Part shown: positions 11,127-20,432 of the stretch, piece by piece
Layout: each line of letters begins with the position of its first letter
Position numbering within the stretch: position 1 is the first letter of the stretch
Assembly: GCA_028293825.1 (NCBI GenBank)
Contig: JAQGNY010000026.1
Coordinates: 1-64,000, forward strand
Source of the DNA: Verrucomicrobiaceae bacterium
GTDB lineage: Bacteria > Pseudomonadota > Gammaproteobacteria > Pseudomonadales > CAMLJR01
Direction of reading: 5' to 3'
DNA length: 64,000 bases
Made by a program: the position numbers and the translations under genes
The notes under the pieces: model-generated
Seen by the model: only the letters and a program-made list of their open reading frames with translations
What the model was told of the DNA's origin: nothing
Database searches by the model: none

Positions 11127-11144
11127 TCAAAAAACGGCTTTTTC

Positions 11145-12644
11145 TCAGCTGCTGACGCGGAACCGCGAGACCACCTGCTCCAAATGCTGAGACTGTTGGC
11201 GCAATGCGGTGCCGGCACCAGCGACCTGTGTTGCCTGCGCCGTAACCATTTCGCTCAAGCCGTGAATGCTGGCGACATTGCGCGCCACTTCGCTGCTGAC
11301 GCTGCTTTGCTCATGCGTGGCCGCCGCGATCATTTGATTCATGCGACTGATATCGTTTACCGCCGCGCTGACATCCTGCAGCAGCTCGCGGTTGCGATGG
11401 GTTTCGGCCACGCATACCTCGACGCTGCGCTGGCTCGAATCCATCGCGTCGACTGCCGCGCGGCTGCCGGCCTGCAAGCTTTGGATCATGCCCTGAATTT
11501 CCGCCGTCGATTGCTGTGTGCGCGATGCCAGCGTGCGCACTTCGTCCGCCACTACCGCGAAGCCGCGCCCCAGCTCGCCGGCCCGCGCCGCCTCGATCGC
11601 AGCGTTCAGCGCCAACAGATTGGTCTGTTCGGCGATGCCGCGAATCACGTCCAACACCGAGCCAATACGCGCGCTGTTGTCGTTGAGTTCGGCCACCGTG
11701 CCGGCCGCATTGCCGATCTGCGCGGCGAGATTGTCGATTTCCTGCGCCATGGTCGTGCTGGCAGCGTTGCCGGCGTGGGCGCTTTGGTCGGCGCGACCGG
11801 CCGACGATGAGGCTTCTTCGGCGTTGCTCGCCACTTCGCGGACCGCGACGGACATTTGCTCGATGGCCGCTGCGACCATTTCGGTTTCGCGCTTCTGCCG
11901 CGCGGCGACATCGTTCAAGCTCGCCATCAACCCTGCCAGTTCATCGCCGGAGCCATTGATGTTCTCGGCCGACACATGCGCCTGCCGCACCAACTGTTCG
12001 AGATCGCCGAGCACCGCATTAAAGCTGTTGCCGACGAGCGAGCCGCCCTGCACGCGATGGGTTAAATCGATGGTGTTGTCGCTGCTGATGGCGCGGGTCA
12101 CACGCATGATTTCCAGCGCTTCATTGGCTTCCGTGCGCGAGCGGTTTGCCATCAGGCACAACACCGCCGCCTCAACCACAACGTAGGCGGCATGCAGCCC
12201 GATCACCCACCAATGCTCGTGCGCATCGGCTAAAACACTGACGCCCATGCCCTGCGTCTGCCAGTAGAAAAACAACACGTGATGCACGGCGATGACAGCG
12301 GCGGCGACCACGATCGGCAGCCAATCGCGGTAATACAGCAGGATCGCGAGCAACACGAACACGCCGAAATGCATTTCGACCATGCCGTCCGACTGCTGCA
12401 CATGCAGTGCGGTAAACACCATGAATCCGGCCGCGAATGCGCAGCGGCTGAGCACGGTGCCCGGCGCCAATTGATAAACCAGCGCCAACATCGCCAGCGT
12501 GCCGCCGCCAATCAACAGCGATTGCAGCCAGGTCGAGTACCAGGCCGCCAGCGCCAGACTGAAAGCGAACAAACCGGCAGCAATCGCCAGCATAAAAAGA
12601 TCGACGTCGCGGTCGCGGTTTTCGAAATCTGCGCTGTTTTGCAT
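11145..12644 (-). CDS. Methyl-accepting chemotaxis protein with a six-helix membrane sensor region
   Basis: Chemoreceptor of 499 residues. The N-terminal 170 residues form about six hydrophobic helices with several histidines at their edges ([26 protein letters not shown]) and no periplasmic domain. The cytoplasmic signalling domain follows, with the conserved hairpin tip [20 protein letters not shown]. The ATG at 12644 has AAGGAG upstream; a start at 12704 would overlap the next gene. It sits 23 bases after a thioredoxin-like membrane protein gene, so the two are probably one operon. The stimulus is unknown; a membrane-bound cofactor on the histidines is possible. Confidence 0.88.
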   Translation of the reverse strand: MQNSADFENRDRDVDLFMLAIAAGLFAFSLALAAWYSTWLQSLLIGGGTLAMLALVYQLAPGTVLSRCAFAAGFMVFTALHVQQSDGMVEMHFGVFVLLAILLYYRDWLPIVVAAAVIAVHHVLFFYWQTQGMGVSVLADAHEHWWVIGLHAAYVVVEAAVLCLMANRSRTEANEALEIMRVTRAISSDNTIDLTHRVQGGSLVGNSFNAVLGDLEQLVRQAHVSAENINGSGDELAGLMASLNDVAARQKRETEMVAAAIEQMSVAVREVASNAEEASSSAGRADQSAHAGNAASTTMAQEIDNLAAQIGNAAGTVAELNDNSARIGSVLDVIRGIAEQTNLLALNAAIEAARAGELGRGFAVVADEVRTLASRTQQSTAEIQGMIQSLQAGSRAAVDAMDSSQRSVEVCVAETHRNRELLQDVSAAVNDISRMNQMIAAATHEQSSVSSEVARNVASIHGLSEMVTAQATQVAGAGTALRQQSQHLEQVVSRFRVSS

Positions 12645-12667
12645 AGCCGGTAACTCCTTTCTATTGA

Positions 12668-13303
12668 TCAATAAGTAGCGGGCGAGGAACCCGGCGTTGA
12701 ACAAAAACAGCCGACCGCATCGGCCGGCGCGGCGACTGGCGTCTGCCCGCGACTCAAGCGGCGCAACGTCGCACTGACAAAACTATCGCTGGCTGCGCCG
12801 CAATCGAGCCCGGCGGCGAGCGGACCGAAATAAGCGAGCTTGCCGCTCGCATCCCAAATCGCCACGGCAGGAAACGCCGGCACTGCGGCGCGAAGCCGTT
12901 TGGCTACGGCAATATCGAGCGGGATTGTGGACGCTACTGTCGGAGCAGCCCGGTCTGCGGCAGCCACGATGGATTGCTGCAGCGAAGCGCCATAACTGTG
13001 TTGAAAGGTTTCTATCTGCGCCCTGAGATTGCGGCTGCACGGGCATTCGCCATCGACAAAATAAACCGCGTTAATCGCGCCGACATGCGGAGTTGCGGGC
13101 AGCAAAGCCGCATCAAAATGTACAAGTTTGAGGTTATCCACGAGCGGATTAGCGCCGTAAAAATGAAAGAAAAAGCCCAGCATGGCTAATCCCCAGATCA
13201 GCAGCACCGCGACTGCCAACCGCCGCAAACGCGCAGTAGATTGCGAGCCGTTAGCGGCAAAGCGCGACGTTGCTGCATAAGGAGCGGCATCAATGCTGGA
13301 CAC
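12668..13303 (-). CDS. Membrane-anchored thioredoxin-fold-like protein (DUF6436-like)
   Basis: A protein of 211 residues starting at GTG. It has one membrane helix near residues 28-48 and an exported domain with the motif [11 protein letters not shown] at the place of a thioredoxin CXC/CXXC site, then [19 protein letters not shown], typical of thioredoxin-fold tails. Two further cysteines (GCFCS) lie near the C-terminus. I believe it matches DUF6436 but cannot check. It is the first gene of an operon with the chemoreceptor. Confidence 0.7.
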   Translation of the reverse strand: MSSIDAAPYAATSRFAANGSQSTARLRRLAVAVLLIWGLAMLGFFFHFYGANPLVDNLKLVHFDAALLPATPHVGAINAVYFVDGECPCSRNLRAQIETFQHSYGASLQQSIVAAADRAAPTVASTIPLDIAVAKRLRAAVPAFPAVAIWDASGKLAYFGPLAAGLDCGAASDSFVSATLRRLSRGQTPVAAPADAVGCFCSTPGSSPATY

Positions 13304-13403
13304 GAAGATTTTTCTCTAGACCTGAAACGCTGGCTGAGCACCAATTGAGTTCTGAGTATAGAAGGAGAATTCCGGACAGCCGGATTAGATGCGAAACAGC
13401 GGA

Positions 13404-13850
13404 TTAATTGGCGAGGGCGGTCAGCGCAATACGGCTGGCGCCGCGATGATTGAGGTCGCCCGCCATGTCGGCCAGCGTGATGGTCGCCAGCTGGCGGTTG
13501 ATCAGATCGGTGATGACATGCCAGTTGCCGCGCATGCCGCAGCCCGGCGACAACGTGCAGTGATCGTCATCGTGCGTGCACTCGGTGAGCCCGATCGGGC
13601 CTTCGATCGCCGCGATCAGCTCCGCGACGGAAATACGATCAGCGGTTCGACTCAGTCGATAGCCGCCCTTCAAACCACGGCGCGAGCTGACCAAACCGGC
13701 GTCGACCAGATGACGCAGCAGCTTGCGCACGGTCGCATCCGGCAAACCGGTCTGCTGCACGATGGCTTCAGTGGTGAGCTGATCCGGCGCGCCCGCCAAG
13801 CAATCGGCGATCAATAAACCGTAGTCAGCCAGTTTTCCGATACGTAACAT
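13404..13850 (-). CDS. Rrf2-family iron-sulfur regulator of the SUF operon
   Basis: DNA-binding regulator of 148 residues, starting MLRIGKLADYG as in the SUF regulators of Xanthomonas and Pseudomonas relatives. It has a winged helix (TTEAIVQQTGLPDATVRKLLRHL) and three cysteines at 91, 98 and 104, nearly the same spacing as the cluster ligands of IscR (92, 98, 104). The ATG at 13850 is chosen over 13886 by this homology. It diverges from sufB; the shared 140-bp region holds an IscR-type operator, so it probably represses sufB-T, and itself, when holding a cluster. Confidence 0.9.
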   Translation of the reverse strand: MLRIGKLADYGLLIADCLAGAPDQLTTEAIVQQTGLPDATVRKLLRHLVDAGLVSSRRGLKGGYRLSRTADRISVAELIAAIEGPIGLTECTHDDDHCTLSPGCGMRGNWHVITDLINRQLATITLADMAGDLNHRGASRIALTALAN

Positions 13851-13878
13851 GGTCAGGGCTCTCTGCAAGAGCACAGAG

Positions 13879-13927
13879 AATACCAATTTAGTATTGATTT
13901 TAATACCCTACTATTTTAGTATTCTAT
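13879..13927. promoter_or_regulatory. Rrf2/IscR-type operators in the regulator-sufB divergent region
   Basis: Two inverted repeats with the same arms, AATAC and GTATT: 13879-13895 (7-base centre) and 13902-13923 (12-base centre). The 25 bases at 13903-13927 match the E. coli IscR type 1 consensus, as I recall it, at 21 positions. They overlap the candidate -10 of sufB. Confidence 0.65.
13894..13922 (+). promoter_or_regulatory. Candidate promoter of the SUF operon
   Basis: TTGATT at 13894-13899, a 17-bp spacer and TAGTAT at 13917-13922, each 4 of 6 to consensus. The operator covers the spacer and the -10, which suits repression. Confidence 0.4.
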
Positions 13928-13990
13928 TCCCTAGCCACCTCCCAATTCACCGGCCTGTTACTTACCGTTACTTTGTCCGGGAGACAGCCA

Positions 13991-15448
13991 ATGAGCAACG
14001 CCGCCGACTCGACCTCCACTCTCGACGCCCTAGTACAAAGCGAGTACGAGCACGGGTTTTATACCGACATCGAAGAAGATCGCATTCCGCCCGGCCTCAG
14101 CGAGGATGTGGTGCGCGTTATTTCGGCCAAGAAAAACGAGCCGCAATTCGTGCTCGACTGGCGCCTGGAAGCGTTTCGCAAATGGCAGCAAATGACGCTG
14201 CCGGATTGGGCCAAACTCAACATTGCGCCGATCGATTTCGAAGAAATAACCTATTACTCCGCGCCGAAATCGATGGCCGATGGCCCCAAAAGCCTTGATG
14301 AAGTCGATCCGGAGCTGCTGCGCACCTACGAAAAACTCGGCATTCCATTGCATGAGCAATTGATGCTGGCGGGCGTCGCGGTCGACGCAGTGTTCGATTC
14401 GGTCTCGGTCGCCACCACCTTTAAAGACTCGCTGCACAAAGCCGGCGTGATTTTTTGCCCGATTTCCGAAGCGGTGCAATTGCATCCGGAGCTGGTGAAG
14501 AAATATCTTGGCTCGGTCGTGCCGCAGAGCGATAACTTTTACGCCGCGCTGAATTCGGCCGTGTTTTCCGATGGCTCGTTCGTTTACATCCCCGAAGGCG
14601 TGCGTTGCCCGCTCGAACTGTCGACGTATTTCCGCATCAACGCCGCCAATACCGGCCAATTCGAACGCACGCTGATCATTGCCGACAAAGGCAGTTACGT
14701 GTCGTACCTCGAAGGCTGTACCGCGCCGAAGCGCGATGAAAATCAGCTGCACGCGGCGGTGGTCGAATTGATCGCGCTGGAAGGCGCCGAAATCAAATAC
14801 TCGACCGTGCAGAACTGGTATCCCGGCGACGAAGAAGGTCGCGGCGGCATTTATAACTTCGTCACCAAGCGCGGCGTTTGTTTGGGCGCGCGCTCGAAAA
14901 TTTCGTGGACGCAAGTCGAAACCGGCTCGGCGATCACGTGGAAATACCCGAGCGTGATCCTGCGCGGCGACGACAGCGTCGGCGAATTTTATTCGGTGGC
15001 ATTGACCAAGCATATGCAGCAAGCCGACACCGGCACCAAGATGATTCACCTTGGCAAGAACACCAAAAGCTCGATTATTTCGAAAGGTATTTCCGCCGGC
15101 CGCAGTCAAAACGCATACCGTGGCTTGGTGCGCATGTCGCCGCGCGCCGAAAACGCCCGCAATTACACGCAGTGCGATTCGCTGCTGATCGGCAATCAAT
15201 GCGGCGCGCACACGTTCCCGTATATCGAATCGAAACAGCCGAGCGCGGTGATCGAACACGAAGCCAGCACCTCGCGCATCAACGAAGAACAATTGTTCTA
15301 TCTGCGCAGTCGCGGTATCGACGCCGAGCAAGCTGTGGCGATGATCGTCAACGGTTTCTGCAAAGAAGTGTTCGATCAGCTGCCGATGGAATTTGCGGTC
15401 GAAGCGCAGAAGCTGCTCGAAATCAGTCTCGAAGGCAGCGTCGGTTAA
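13991..15448 (+). CDS. sufB: Fe-S cluster scaffold subunit SufB
   Basis: Scaffold protein of the SufBC2D complex that assembles iron-sulfur clusters in the cytosol. It has 485 residues. It contains the SufB core ([26 protein letters not shown] region, [32 protein letters not shown]). The ATG at 13991 has GGGAGA upstream. It is the first gene of sufB-C-D-S-U-A-T, transcribed away from the Rrf2 regulator. Confidence 0.97.
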   Translation: MSNAADSTSTLDALVQSEYEHGFYTDIEEDRIPPGLSEDVVRVISAKKNEPQFVLDWRLEAFRKWQQMTLPDWAKLNIAPIDFEEITYYSAPKSMADGPKSLDEVDPELLRTYEKLGIPLHEQLMLAGVAVDAVFDSVSVATTFKDSLHKAGVIFCPISEAVQLHPELVKKYLGSVVPQSDNFYAALNSAVFSDGSFVYIPEGVRCPLELSTYFRINAANTGQFERTLIIADKGSYVSYLEGCTAPKRDENQLHAAVVELIALEGAEIKYSTVQNWYPGDEEGRGGIYNFVTKRGVCLGARSKISWTQVETGSAITWKYPSVILRGDDSVGEFYSVALTKHMQQADTGTKMIHLGKNTKSSIISKGISAGRSQNAYRGLVRMSPRAENARNYTQCDSLLIGNQCGAHTFPYIESKQPSAVIEHEASTSRINEEQLFYLRSRGIDAEQAVAMIVNGFCKEVFDQLPMEFAVEAQKLLEISLEGSVG

Positions 15449-15531
15449 CGCTCAGCGCGCTCAATCAGCTCGCGGCACCAATTAAGTCAGGGCACATTAA
15501 GCGGCCCGTTTAAGTGATAGAGAGAATGGAT

Positions 15532-16272
15532 ATGCTGAAAATTTCCGATCTGCACGCCAGCATCGATGGCACCGAAATTCTGAAAGGCCTGAATCTCACC
15601 ATCGGCACCGGCGAAGTTCACGCCATCATGGGTCCGAACGGTTCCGGCAAAAGCACGCTAACACGTGTACTCAGCGGCGATCCGCGCTACGAAGTCACCA
15701 GCGGCAGCGTAGAATTAGACGGCGTCGATCTGCTCGAAAAAAGCGCCGAAGACCGCGCTCGCGCCGGCTTGTTTCTCAGCTATCAATATCCCGTGTCCGT
15801 ACCGGGCGTCAGTAATATTCAATTTTTGAAAGCCGCCGTGAATGCACGTCGCGCTGCACTCGGCGAAGGCCCGCTCGACGCGCTGCAATTGTTGGAGCGC
15901 GCGCGCGAAGGTTTGAAAACCGTCAACCTCGACGCGAGTTTTTTGCAACGCGGTGTCAACGAAGGCTTTTCCGGCGGCGAGAAAAAACGCAACGAATTGC
16001 TGCAAATGTTATTGCTGCAACCGCATTTGTGTTTGCTCGATGAAGCCGACTCGGGTCTCGATATCGACGCATTAAAAGTCGTCGGCGATGTCGTCAACAA
16101 TATGCGCGCGCCGGATCGCAGCTTTTTATTAATCACGCACTATCGCCGTCTGCTCGATCACATTCCGCCCGACCACGTGCATATTCTTTCCGCCGGCAAA
16201 ATTATTGCGAGCGGTGGCATCGAGTTGGCGGAAGAACTTGAACGCAATGGCTATCGCGGCATTGCGGCGTAA
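15532..16272 (+). CDS. sufC: Fe-S cluster assembly ATPase SufC
   Basis: ABC-type ATPase that drives the SufBCD scaffold. It has 246 residues. Walker A GPNGSGKST is at 34-42, the SufC-specific signature FSGGEKKR at 146-153 and Walker B LCLLDEADSG at 166-175. The ATG at 15532 gives the canonical MLKISDLHAS start; in-frame ATGs 6 and 18 bases upstream are less well placed from the AGAGAG site. It is followed 15 bases later by sufD. Confidence 0.97.
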   Translation: MLKISDLHASIDGTEILKGLNLTIGTGEVHAIMGPNGSGKSTLTRVLSGDPRYEVTSGSVELDGVDLLEKSAEDRARAGLFLSYQYPVSVPGVSNIQFLKAAVNARRAALGEGPLDALQLLERAREGLKTVNLDASFLQRGVNEGFSGGEKKRNELLQMLLLQPHLCLLDEADSGLDIDALKVVGDVVNNMRAPDRSFLLITHYRRLLDHIPPDHVHILSAGKIIASGGIELAEELERNGYRGIAA

Positions 16273-16287
16273 CGGTGGAATGAAGCG

Positions 16288-17607
16288 ATGAGCGCATCCG
16301 AAACCATACTCGATCAATACACCGCATTAATTGCTGCGCGGTTGCAGACCCAACGCGATCCGCTGTGGCTGCGGCAGTTGCGCGAAACCTCGCTGCAGCA
16401 GCTGCAATTAAACGGCTTGCCGAGCAAGCGTTGGGAAAGCTGGCATTACAGCCCCGCCGATTTCTGGCTGACCGAATTCGGCACGCAGCACGCGCTGGCA
16501 CCGATTACGCCGGACGAAAATGCGCCGCACGCGGATCTCGATGTGCCGAGCGGCCACGCGATTTATTTCAATCACGGCTATCTCGTCGATCAGCAATTGC
16601 AAAATGACGAGCGCGAAAAATTTTCGCTGCAACCGTTATCCGCTTTGAGCGAGCAACAACACAGCGCACTGATCGATTGGTTGCGCACAGTGCATCACGC
16701 CGATCCGCTCGCACATTTGGTTACCGCGCTGACGCCGGAAACTTGGGTATTAACGGTCGAGCCGCGCGCGCGCCTGAAACATCCAATCGTAATTTCGCAA
16801 CGCAGCAGCCAACCCGGCAATCAAATCAGCCAATTAATTGTGTGGGCCGGTGAAAATAGCGAAGCGACCATCGTCGAACATTTTTCCGCAGCACCAGCGA
16901 CCGCCGCGTATCTGCACTGCTCGCACACCGCGCTGAAACTTGAGCGCAACAGCAAATTAATTTATGCGCGCATCAATCGCGACGGCGCACAGGCGCAGCA
17001 TTTAGGTGTGGTCGAAAGCAGCGTCGGTCGCGATGCGCGCCTGCAACTGCAAGTATTGGAAAGTGCCAGCGAAGCGCAATTGAAAAATCGTATTCGCAAC
17101 GGTATTTACGTGCGTCTCGACGCGCCGAATGCGGAATTTATTGCGCGCGGTGCGTTTGCAGCGAGCGAGCAACAACACATCGATTATCACTTCACGGTCG
17201 ATCATCTCAGCGATCACGGCCGCTGCGATATTTTGATGCAGGGTCTTGCCGCCGATCAAAGCCGCGGCGTCGTTAACGGCCGTATTCATATCGCCGCGAA
17301 TACGCACCACAACGACGGCCATTTCACCACGCACAATTTATTGCTGTCCGATGAAGCGGAAATCGACGCGAAGCCTGAGCTGGAAATTTACGCCGACGAA
17401 GTCAGTTGCGCACACGGCGCCACCATCGGCCAGCTCGACGAAGAGCAATTATTGTATTTGCGCACGCGCGGCATCAATCGCGACGACGCCATTGCATTGC
17501 TGACCGAAGGATTTTTGAAAGCCGGCCTGCTCGACAGCGGCAATCCCGCGCTGAATGATTTCTTTGCGCAGCAATTGCTGGCGGCGCTGCCAAAGCCCGG
17601 AGTGTGA
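16288..17607 (+). CDS. sufD: Fe-S cluster assembly protein SufD
   Basis: Partner of SufB in the SufBC2D scaffold. It has 439 residues with a variable N-terminal half and the conserved SufB/D beta-helix core (HNDGHFTTHNLLLSDEAEID, KPELEIYADEVSCAHGATIG, LRTRGI). The stop codon lies two bases before the sufS ATG, indicating translational coupling. Confidence 0.95.
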   Translation: MSASETILDQYTALIAARLQTQRDPLWLRQLRETSLQQLQLNGLPSKRWESWHYSPADFWLTEFGTQHALAPITPDENAPHADLDVPSGHAIYFNHGYLVDQQLQNDEREKFSLQPLSALSEQQHSALIDWLRTVHHADPLAHLVTALTPETWVLTVEPRARLKHPIVISQRSSQPGNQISQLIVWAGENSEATIVEHFSAAPATAAYLHCSHTALKLERNSKLIYARINRDGAQAQHLGVVESSVGRDARLQLQVLESASEAQLKNRIRNGIYVRLDAPNAEFIARGAFAASEQQHIDYHFTVDHLSDHGRCDILMQGLAADQSRGVVNGRIHIAANTHHNDGHFTTHNLLLSDEAEIDAKPELEIYADEVSCAHGATIGQLDEEQLLYLRTRGINRDDAIALLTEGFLKAGLLDSGNPALNDFFAQQLLAALPKPGV

Positions 17608-17609
17608 CG

Positions 17610-18866
17610 ATGACCGCATCCGTTAGTGCACAAACAATTTCAACACCAACCGTCGATATCGATGCGTTGCGCGCGCAATTTCCAACGCTGCATCAGGAAG
17701 TGCACGGCCATCCGCTGGTGTATCTGGACAACGCGGCGACCACGCAAAAGCCGCGTGCGGTGATCGATGCAATCAGCCATTACTACGAACACGACAACGC
17801 CAACGTGCACCGCGGCGTGCATTCGCTCAGCGAGCGCGCCACGCAGCGCATGGAAAATGTGCGCAACACCGTGCAGCGTTTTATTAATGCGCCGGCGCCC
17901 GAGCAAATCATTTTTACGCGCGGCACCACCGACAGTATTAATTTAATTGCGCACGGTTTCGCGCGCGCATTTTTAAAGCCCGGCGATGAAGTGCTGATCA
18001 CAGGCATGGAACATCACGCCAATATCGTGCCGTGGCAGCAGGCCTGCGAACTTAGCGGCGCCACGTTACTGCACGCGGCGATTCTCGATAATGGCGAACT
18101 CGATCTCGACGATTTCCAGCGCAAGCTGTCGTCGCGCACGCGCATCGCCGCATTCACACATGTATCGAATGCGCTCGGCACCATTAATCCGATCGAAAAA
18201 TTAATCGGCTGGGCACGCGCTGTAGGCGCCGCGGTTTTAATCGATGGCGCACAGGCGATTGCGCACGCGCCCGTCGATGTGCAAAAACTTGATTGCGATT
18301 TTTACGTGTTCTCCGGCCACAAACTGTATGGCCCGACCGGTACCGGCGTTTTATACGGCAAACGCGAATGGCTCGATAAATTGCCGGTATACCAAACCGG
18401 TGGCGACATGATTCGCGAAGTGCGTCTCGAAGGCAGCACCTTCGCCGGCATTCCACATAAATTCGAAGCCGGCACGCCGCATATCGCCGGCATCATCGGC
18501 CTCGGCGCGGCGATTGATTTTCTGCACGCGCAACCGTGGGCCGCGTTGATCGAGCATGAACAACAACTGCTCGCTCACGCCACCAAGCTCGCGCGTAACA
18601 TTCCGGGCTTGCAAATCATCGGCGAGGCCGCACATAAGGCCTGTGTGTTGTCGTTTACGCTAGAGAATGTGCATCCGCACGACATCGGCACCTTCCTCGA
18701 TTTCGAAGGCGTCGCGGTACGTGCCGGTCATCACTGTGCAATGCCGGTGATGCACCGCTTCGACGTGCCCGCTACCGCGCGCGCATCGTTTGCGATTTAC
18801 AACACGTTCGATGAAGTCGAAAAATTTATTAACGCAGTGGAGTCGGTTCGAAAAACTTTTGCATGA
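17610..18866 (+). CDS. sufS: Cysteine desulfurase SufS
   Basis: PLP enzyme releasing sulfur from cysteine for cluster assembly. It has 418 residues. It contains the class II SufS motif RAGHHCAMP with the persulfide cysteine at about 376, and the PLP-lysine region FSGHKLYGPTG. CGGAG precedes the ATG at 17610; a GTG at 17604 overlapping the sufD stop is an alternative. Class II desulfurases need a sulfur acceptor, here the downstream SufU, as no sufE is present. Confidence 0.96.
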   Translation: MTASVSAQTISTPTVDIDALRAQFPTLHQEVHGHPLVYLDNAATTQKPRAVIDAISHYYEHDNANVHRGVHSLSERATQRMENVRNTVQRFINAPAPEQIIFTRGTTDSINLIAHGFARAFLKPGDEVLITGMEHHANIVPWQQACELSGATLLHAAILDNGELDLDDFQRKLSSRTRIAAFTHVSNALGTINPIEKLIGWARAVGAAVLIDGAQAIAHAPVDVQKLDCDFYVFSGHKLYGPTGTGVLYGKREWLDKLPVYQTGGDMIREVRLEGSTFAGIPHKFEAGTPHIAGIIGLGAAIDFLHAQPWAALIEHEQQLLAHATKLARNIPGLQIIGEAAHKACVLSFTLENVHPHDIGTFLDFEGVAVRAGHHCAMPVMHRFDVPATARASFAIYNTFDEVEKFINAVESVRKTFA

Positions 18867-18914
18867 TTTCTCATCCAAAACTTTTTTCGAAAACACACTG
18901 GCAACGAGTTATTT

Positions 18915-19358
18915 ATGAATCCTGATTTGCGCGGGCTTTATCAAGAGATGATTCTCGACCACGGCAGACGGCCGCGGCATTTCGGCGCACCAGCGCAGTT
19001 TACGCATAAGTTAGATGCGTTTAACCCGCTCTGCGGCGATCGCCTGACGCTGTATGCAACGATCGAAAATGGCGAAGTGAAAAACGCACAGTTCGATGGC
19101 AAAGGTTGTGCAATTTCGGTCGCCTCCGCATCGATGATGTGCGAAGAAGTCGAAGGCAAATCGTGCGACCACGCCGAGCAATTGTTTCATCGCTTTCATC
19201 AATTGGTCACCGGAAAACAGGAAGCTGGCGATATCGGCCGCCTCGAAGTGCTCGCTGGCGTGAAAGATTTTCCGGCGCGCGTGAAATGCGCAACGCTGGC
19301 ATGGCACACGCTCGAACATATGTTGAAAGGCGACAGAGAAGCGGTATCCACGGAGTGA
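18915..19358 (+). CDS. sufU: SufU-type sulfur acceptor/scaffold
   Basis: IscU-like protein of 147 residues. Three ligand cysteines are visible (NPLCGD, GKGCAIS, RVKCATLAW) and a SufU-type insertion lies between the second and third. It lacks the LPPVK segment recognised by HscA, so it is SufU and not IscU. In the family it accepts sulfur from SufS. It is 48 bases downstream of sufS. Confidence 0.92.
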   Translation: MNPDLRGLYQEMILDHGRRPRHFGAPAQFTHKLDAFNPLCGDRLTLYATIENGEVKNAQFDGKGCAISVASASMMCEEVEGKSCDHAEQLFHRFHQLVTGKQEAGDIGRLEVLAGVKDFPARVKCATLAWHTLEHMLKGDREAVSTE

Positions 19359-19365
19359 ATGTAGA

Positions 19366-19389
19366 GCGCAATAGCAACGTGTATTGCGC
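19366..19389. repeat. REP-like palindrome between sufU and sufA
   Basis: Perfect inverted repeat GCGCAATA / TATTGCGC (19366-19373 and 19382-19389) with an 8-nt loop and no T-run. The GCGCAA core recurs in the palindrome at 56196-56217, which suggests a dispersed intergenic repeat. Confidence 0.45.
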
Positions 19390-19430
19390 CGGTCGGACAA
19401 CGGCATAATACGCAGGTTTAGGGGTGTGAA

Positions 19431-19811
19431 ATGTCAGTAGCCACATTTGATCAATCGCAGATTCTGCAAATCGATCCGCAAGCTGGACAACATTTGCAGC
19501 GCTATTTGCGCAATTCGCCGAACGCGATCGGTGTGCGCATTGGCGTGAAGGACAGCGGCTGTTCCGGCTACGCGTACGTGCTCGAATTGACCGAGGCCGC
19601 ACCGGCCAATCATGTGCGCGTCGATGCGGAAAATGTCGCGCTGTTTATCGACGTAAAAAGTATTCCGGCATTATCCGGCAGCACATTGCGCCTGGTGAAA
19701 GAGGGCCTTAATGAAACCATCAAATTCGATAATCCCAATGCGGGATCTTACTGCGGATGCGGCGAAAGCTTCACCGTTAATCCCGACATCGAAACCCAGC
19801 TCAGCGCGTGA
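19431..19811 (+). CDS. sufA: A-type Fe-S carrier protein (SufA/IscA family)
   Basis: Carrier of 126 residues with the three family cysteines: GCSGYAY near residue 45 and the C-terminal CGCGESF near 105-110. It passes clusters from the scaffold to targets. It is in the SUF operon after a REP-like palindrome. Its last 101 bases overlap sufT in another frame. Confidence 0.92.
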   Translation: MSVATFDQSQILQIDPQAGQHLQRYLRNSPNAIGVRIGVKDSGCSGYAYVLELTEAAPANHVRVDAENVALFIDVKSIPALSGSTLRLVKEGLNETIKFDNPNAGSYCGCGESFTVNPDIETQLSA

Positions 19812-20325
19812 ACGCTCCGCGCTGCTGCGCGATGTAATTGCATTGCAGGTGCCGAGCGGCACCGTCACCACGCTGCCCGCAAACGCTGAAGTTATTATCA
19901 GCCAGGCGCTGGGCGGTAGCTTTTCCGTCGAATACGAAGGCCGTTTATATCGTATCGACGGTATCGATGCCGATGCGCTCGGCAAACCGCCGCTGCAATT
20001 AATTTTCGACGATGCCGAACCCGGCATTATCAAACTCGAACATGTCGATAAAGTTTTGCGCACTGTTTACGATCCGGAAATTCCGGTGAACCTGCTCGAC
20101 CTCGGCTTGATTTACGCACGCCGCGTCGAAAGCAAAACCATATCCATTGATATGACGTTGACCGCACCCGCGTGCGGCATGGGCGATGTGTTGCGCGCGG
20201 AAGTCGCGCGTCGCTTAAAACAGGTCCCCAATGTCGAAAATGTCGAAGTGAATCTGGTGTTCACGCCGCAGTGGAATCGCAGCATGTTGTCGGATGTGGC
20301 GAAGCTCGAACTCGGGATGTTTTGA
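19711..20325 (+). CDS. sufT: Fe-S assembly protein SufT with a long overlap on sufA
   Basis: SufT-type protein of 204 residues. The N-terminal part has the SufT signature (LPANAEVIISQALGGSFSVE, RIDGIDADALGK) and the C-terminal part is an MIP18/DUF59 domain (VYDPEIPVNLLDLGLIY, LTAPACGMGDVL). SufT aids cluster maturation when demand is high. The domain begins near residue 33. No ATG or GTG lies in frame near there, and the ATG at 19711 has GAGGG five bases upstream, so 19711 is taken. This creates about 30 extra N-terminal residues encoded inside sufA. Confidence 0.9.
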   Translation: MKPSNSIIPMRDLTADAAKASPLIPTSKPSSARERSALLRDVIALQVPSGTVTTLPANAEVIISQALGGSFSVEYEGRLYRIDGIDADALGKPPLQLIFDDAEPGIIKLEHVDKVLRTVYDPEIPVNLLDLGLIYARRVESKTISIDMTLTAPACGMGDVLRAEVARRLKQVPNVENVEVNLVFTPQWNRSMLSDVAKLELGMF

Positions 20326-20350
20326 TTCGCATCCCTCGATAAAAAACGCG

Positions 20351-20363
20351 AATTCAAAAGCAA
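20351..20363 (+). promoter_or_regulatory. Candidate Ada box upstream of ada
   Basis: AAT (20351-20353), six bases, GCAA (20360-20363), the known binding pattern of methylated Ada, 70 bases before the ada ATG and on the coding strand, as in E. coli ada. Confidence 0.6.
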
Positions 20364-20432
20364 GAAGCGGAGTGCAGGCGCGTTTGATCTCGGTTAATTT
20401 TCCATTCAATCCTTAATAGCAGGAGCGATCGA

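Noticed and set aside
14030-15331. A 433-codon open frame antisense to sufB
   Set aside because: It lies wholly opposite a well-conserved gene, has no family features and reflects the codon bias of sufB.
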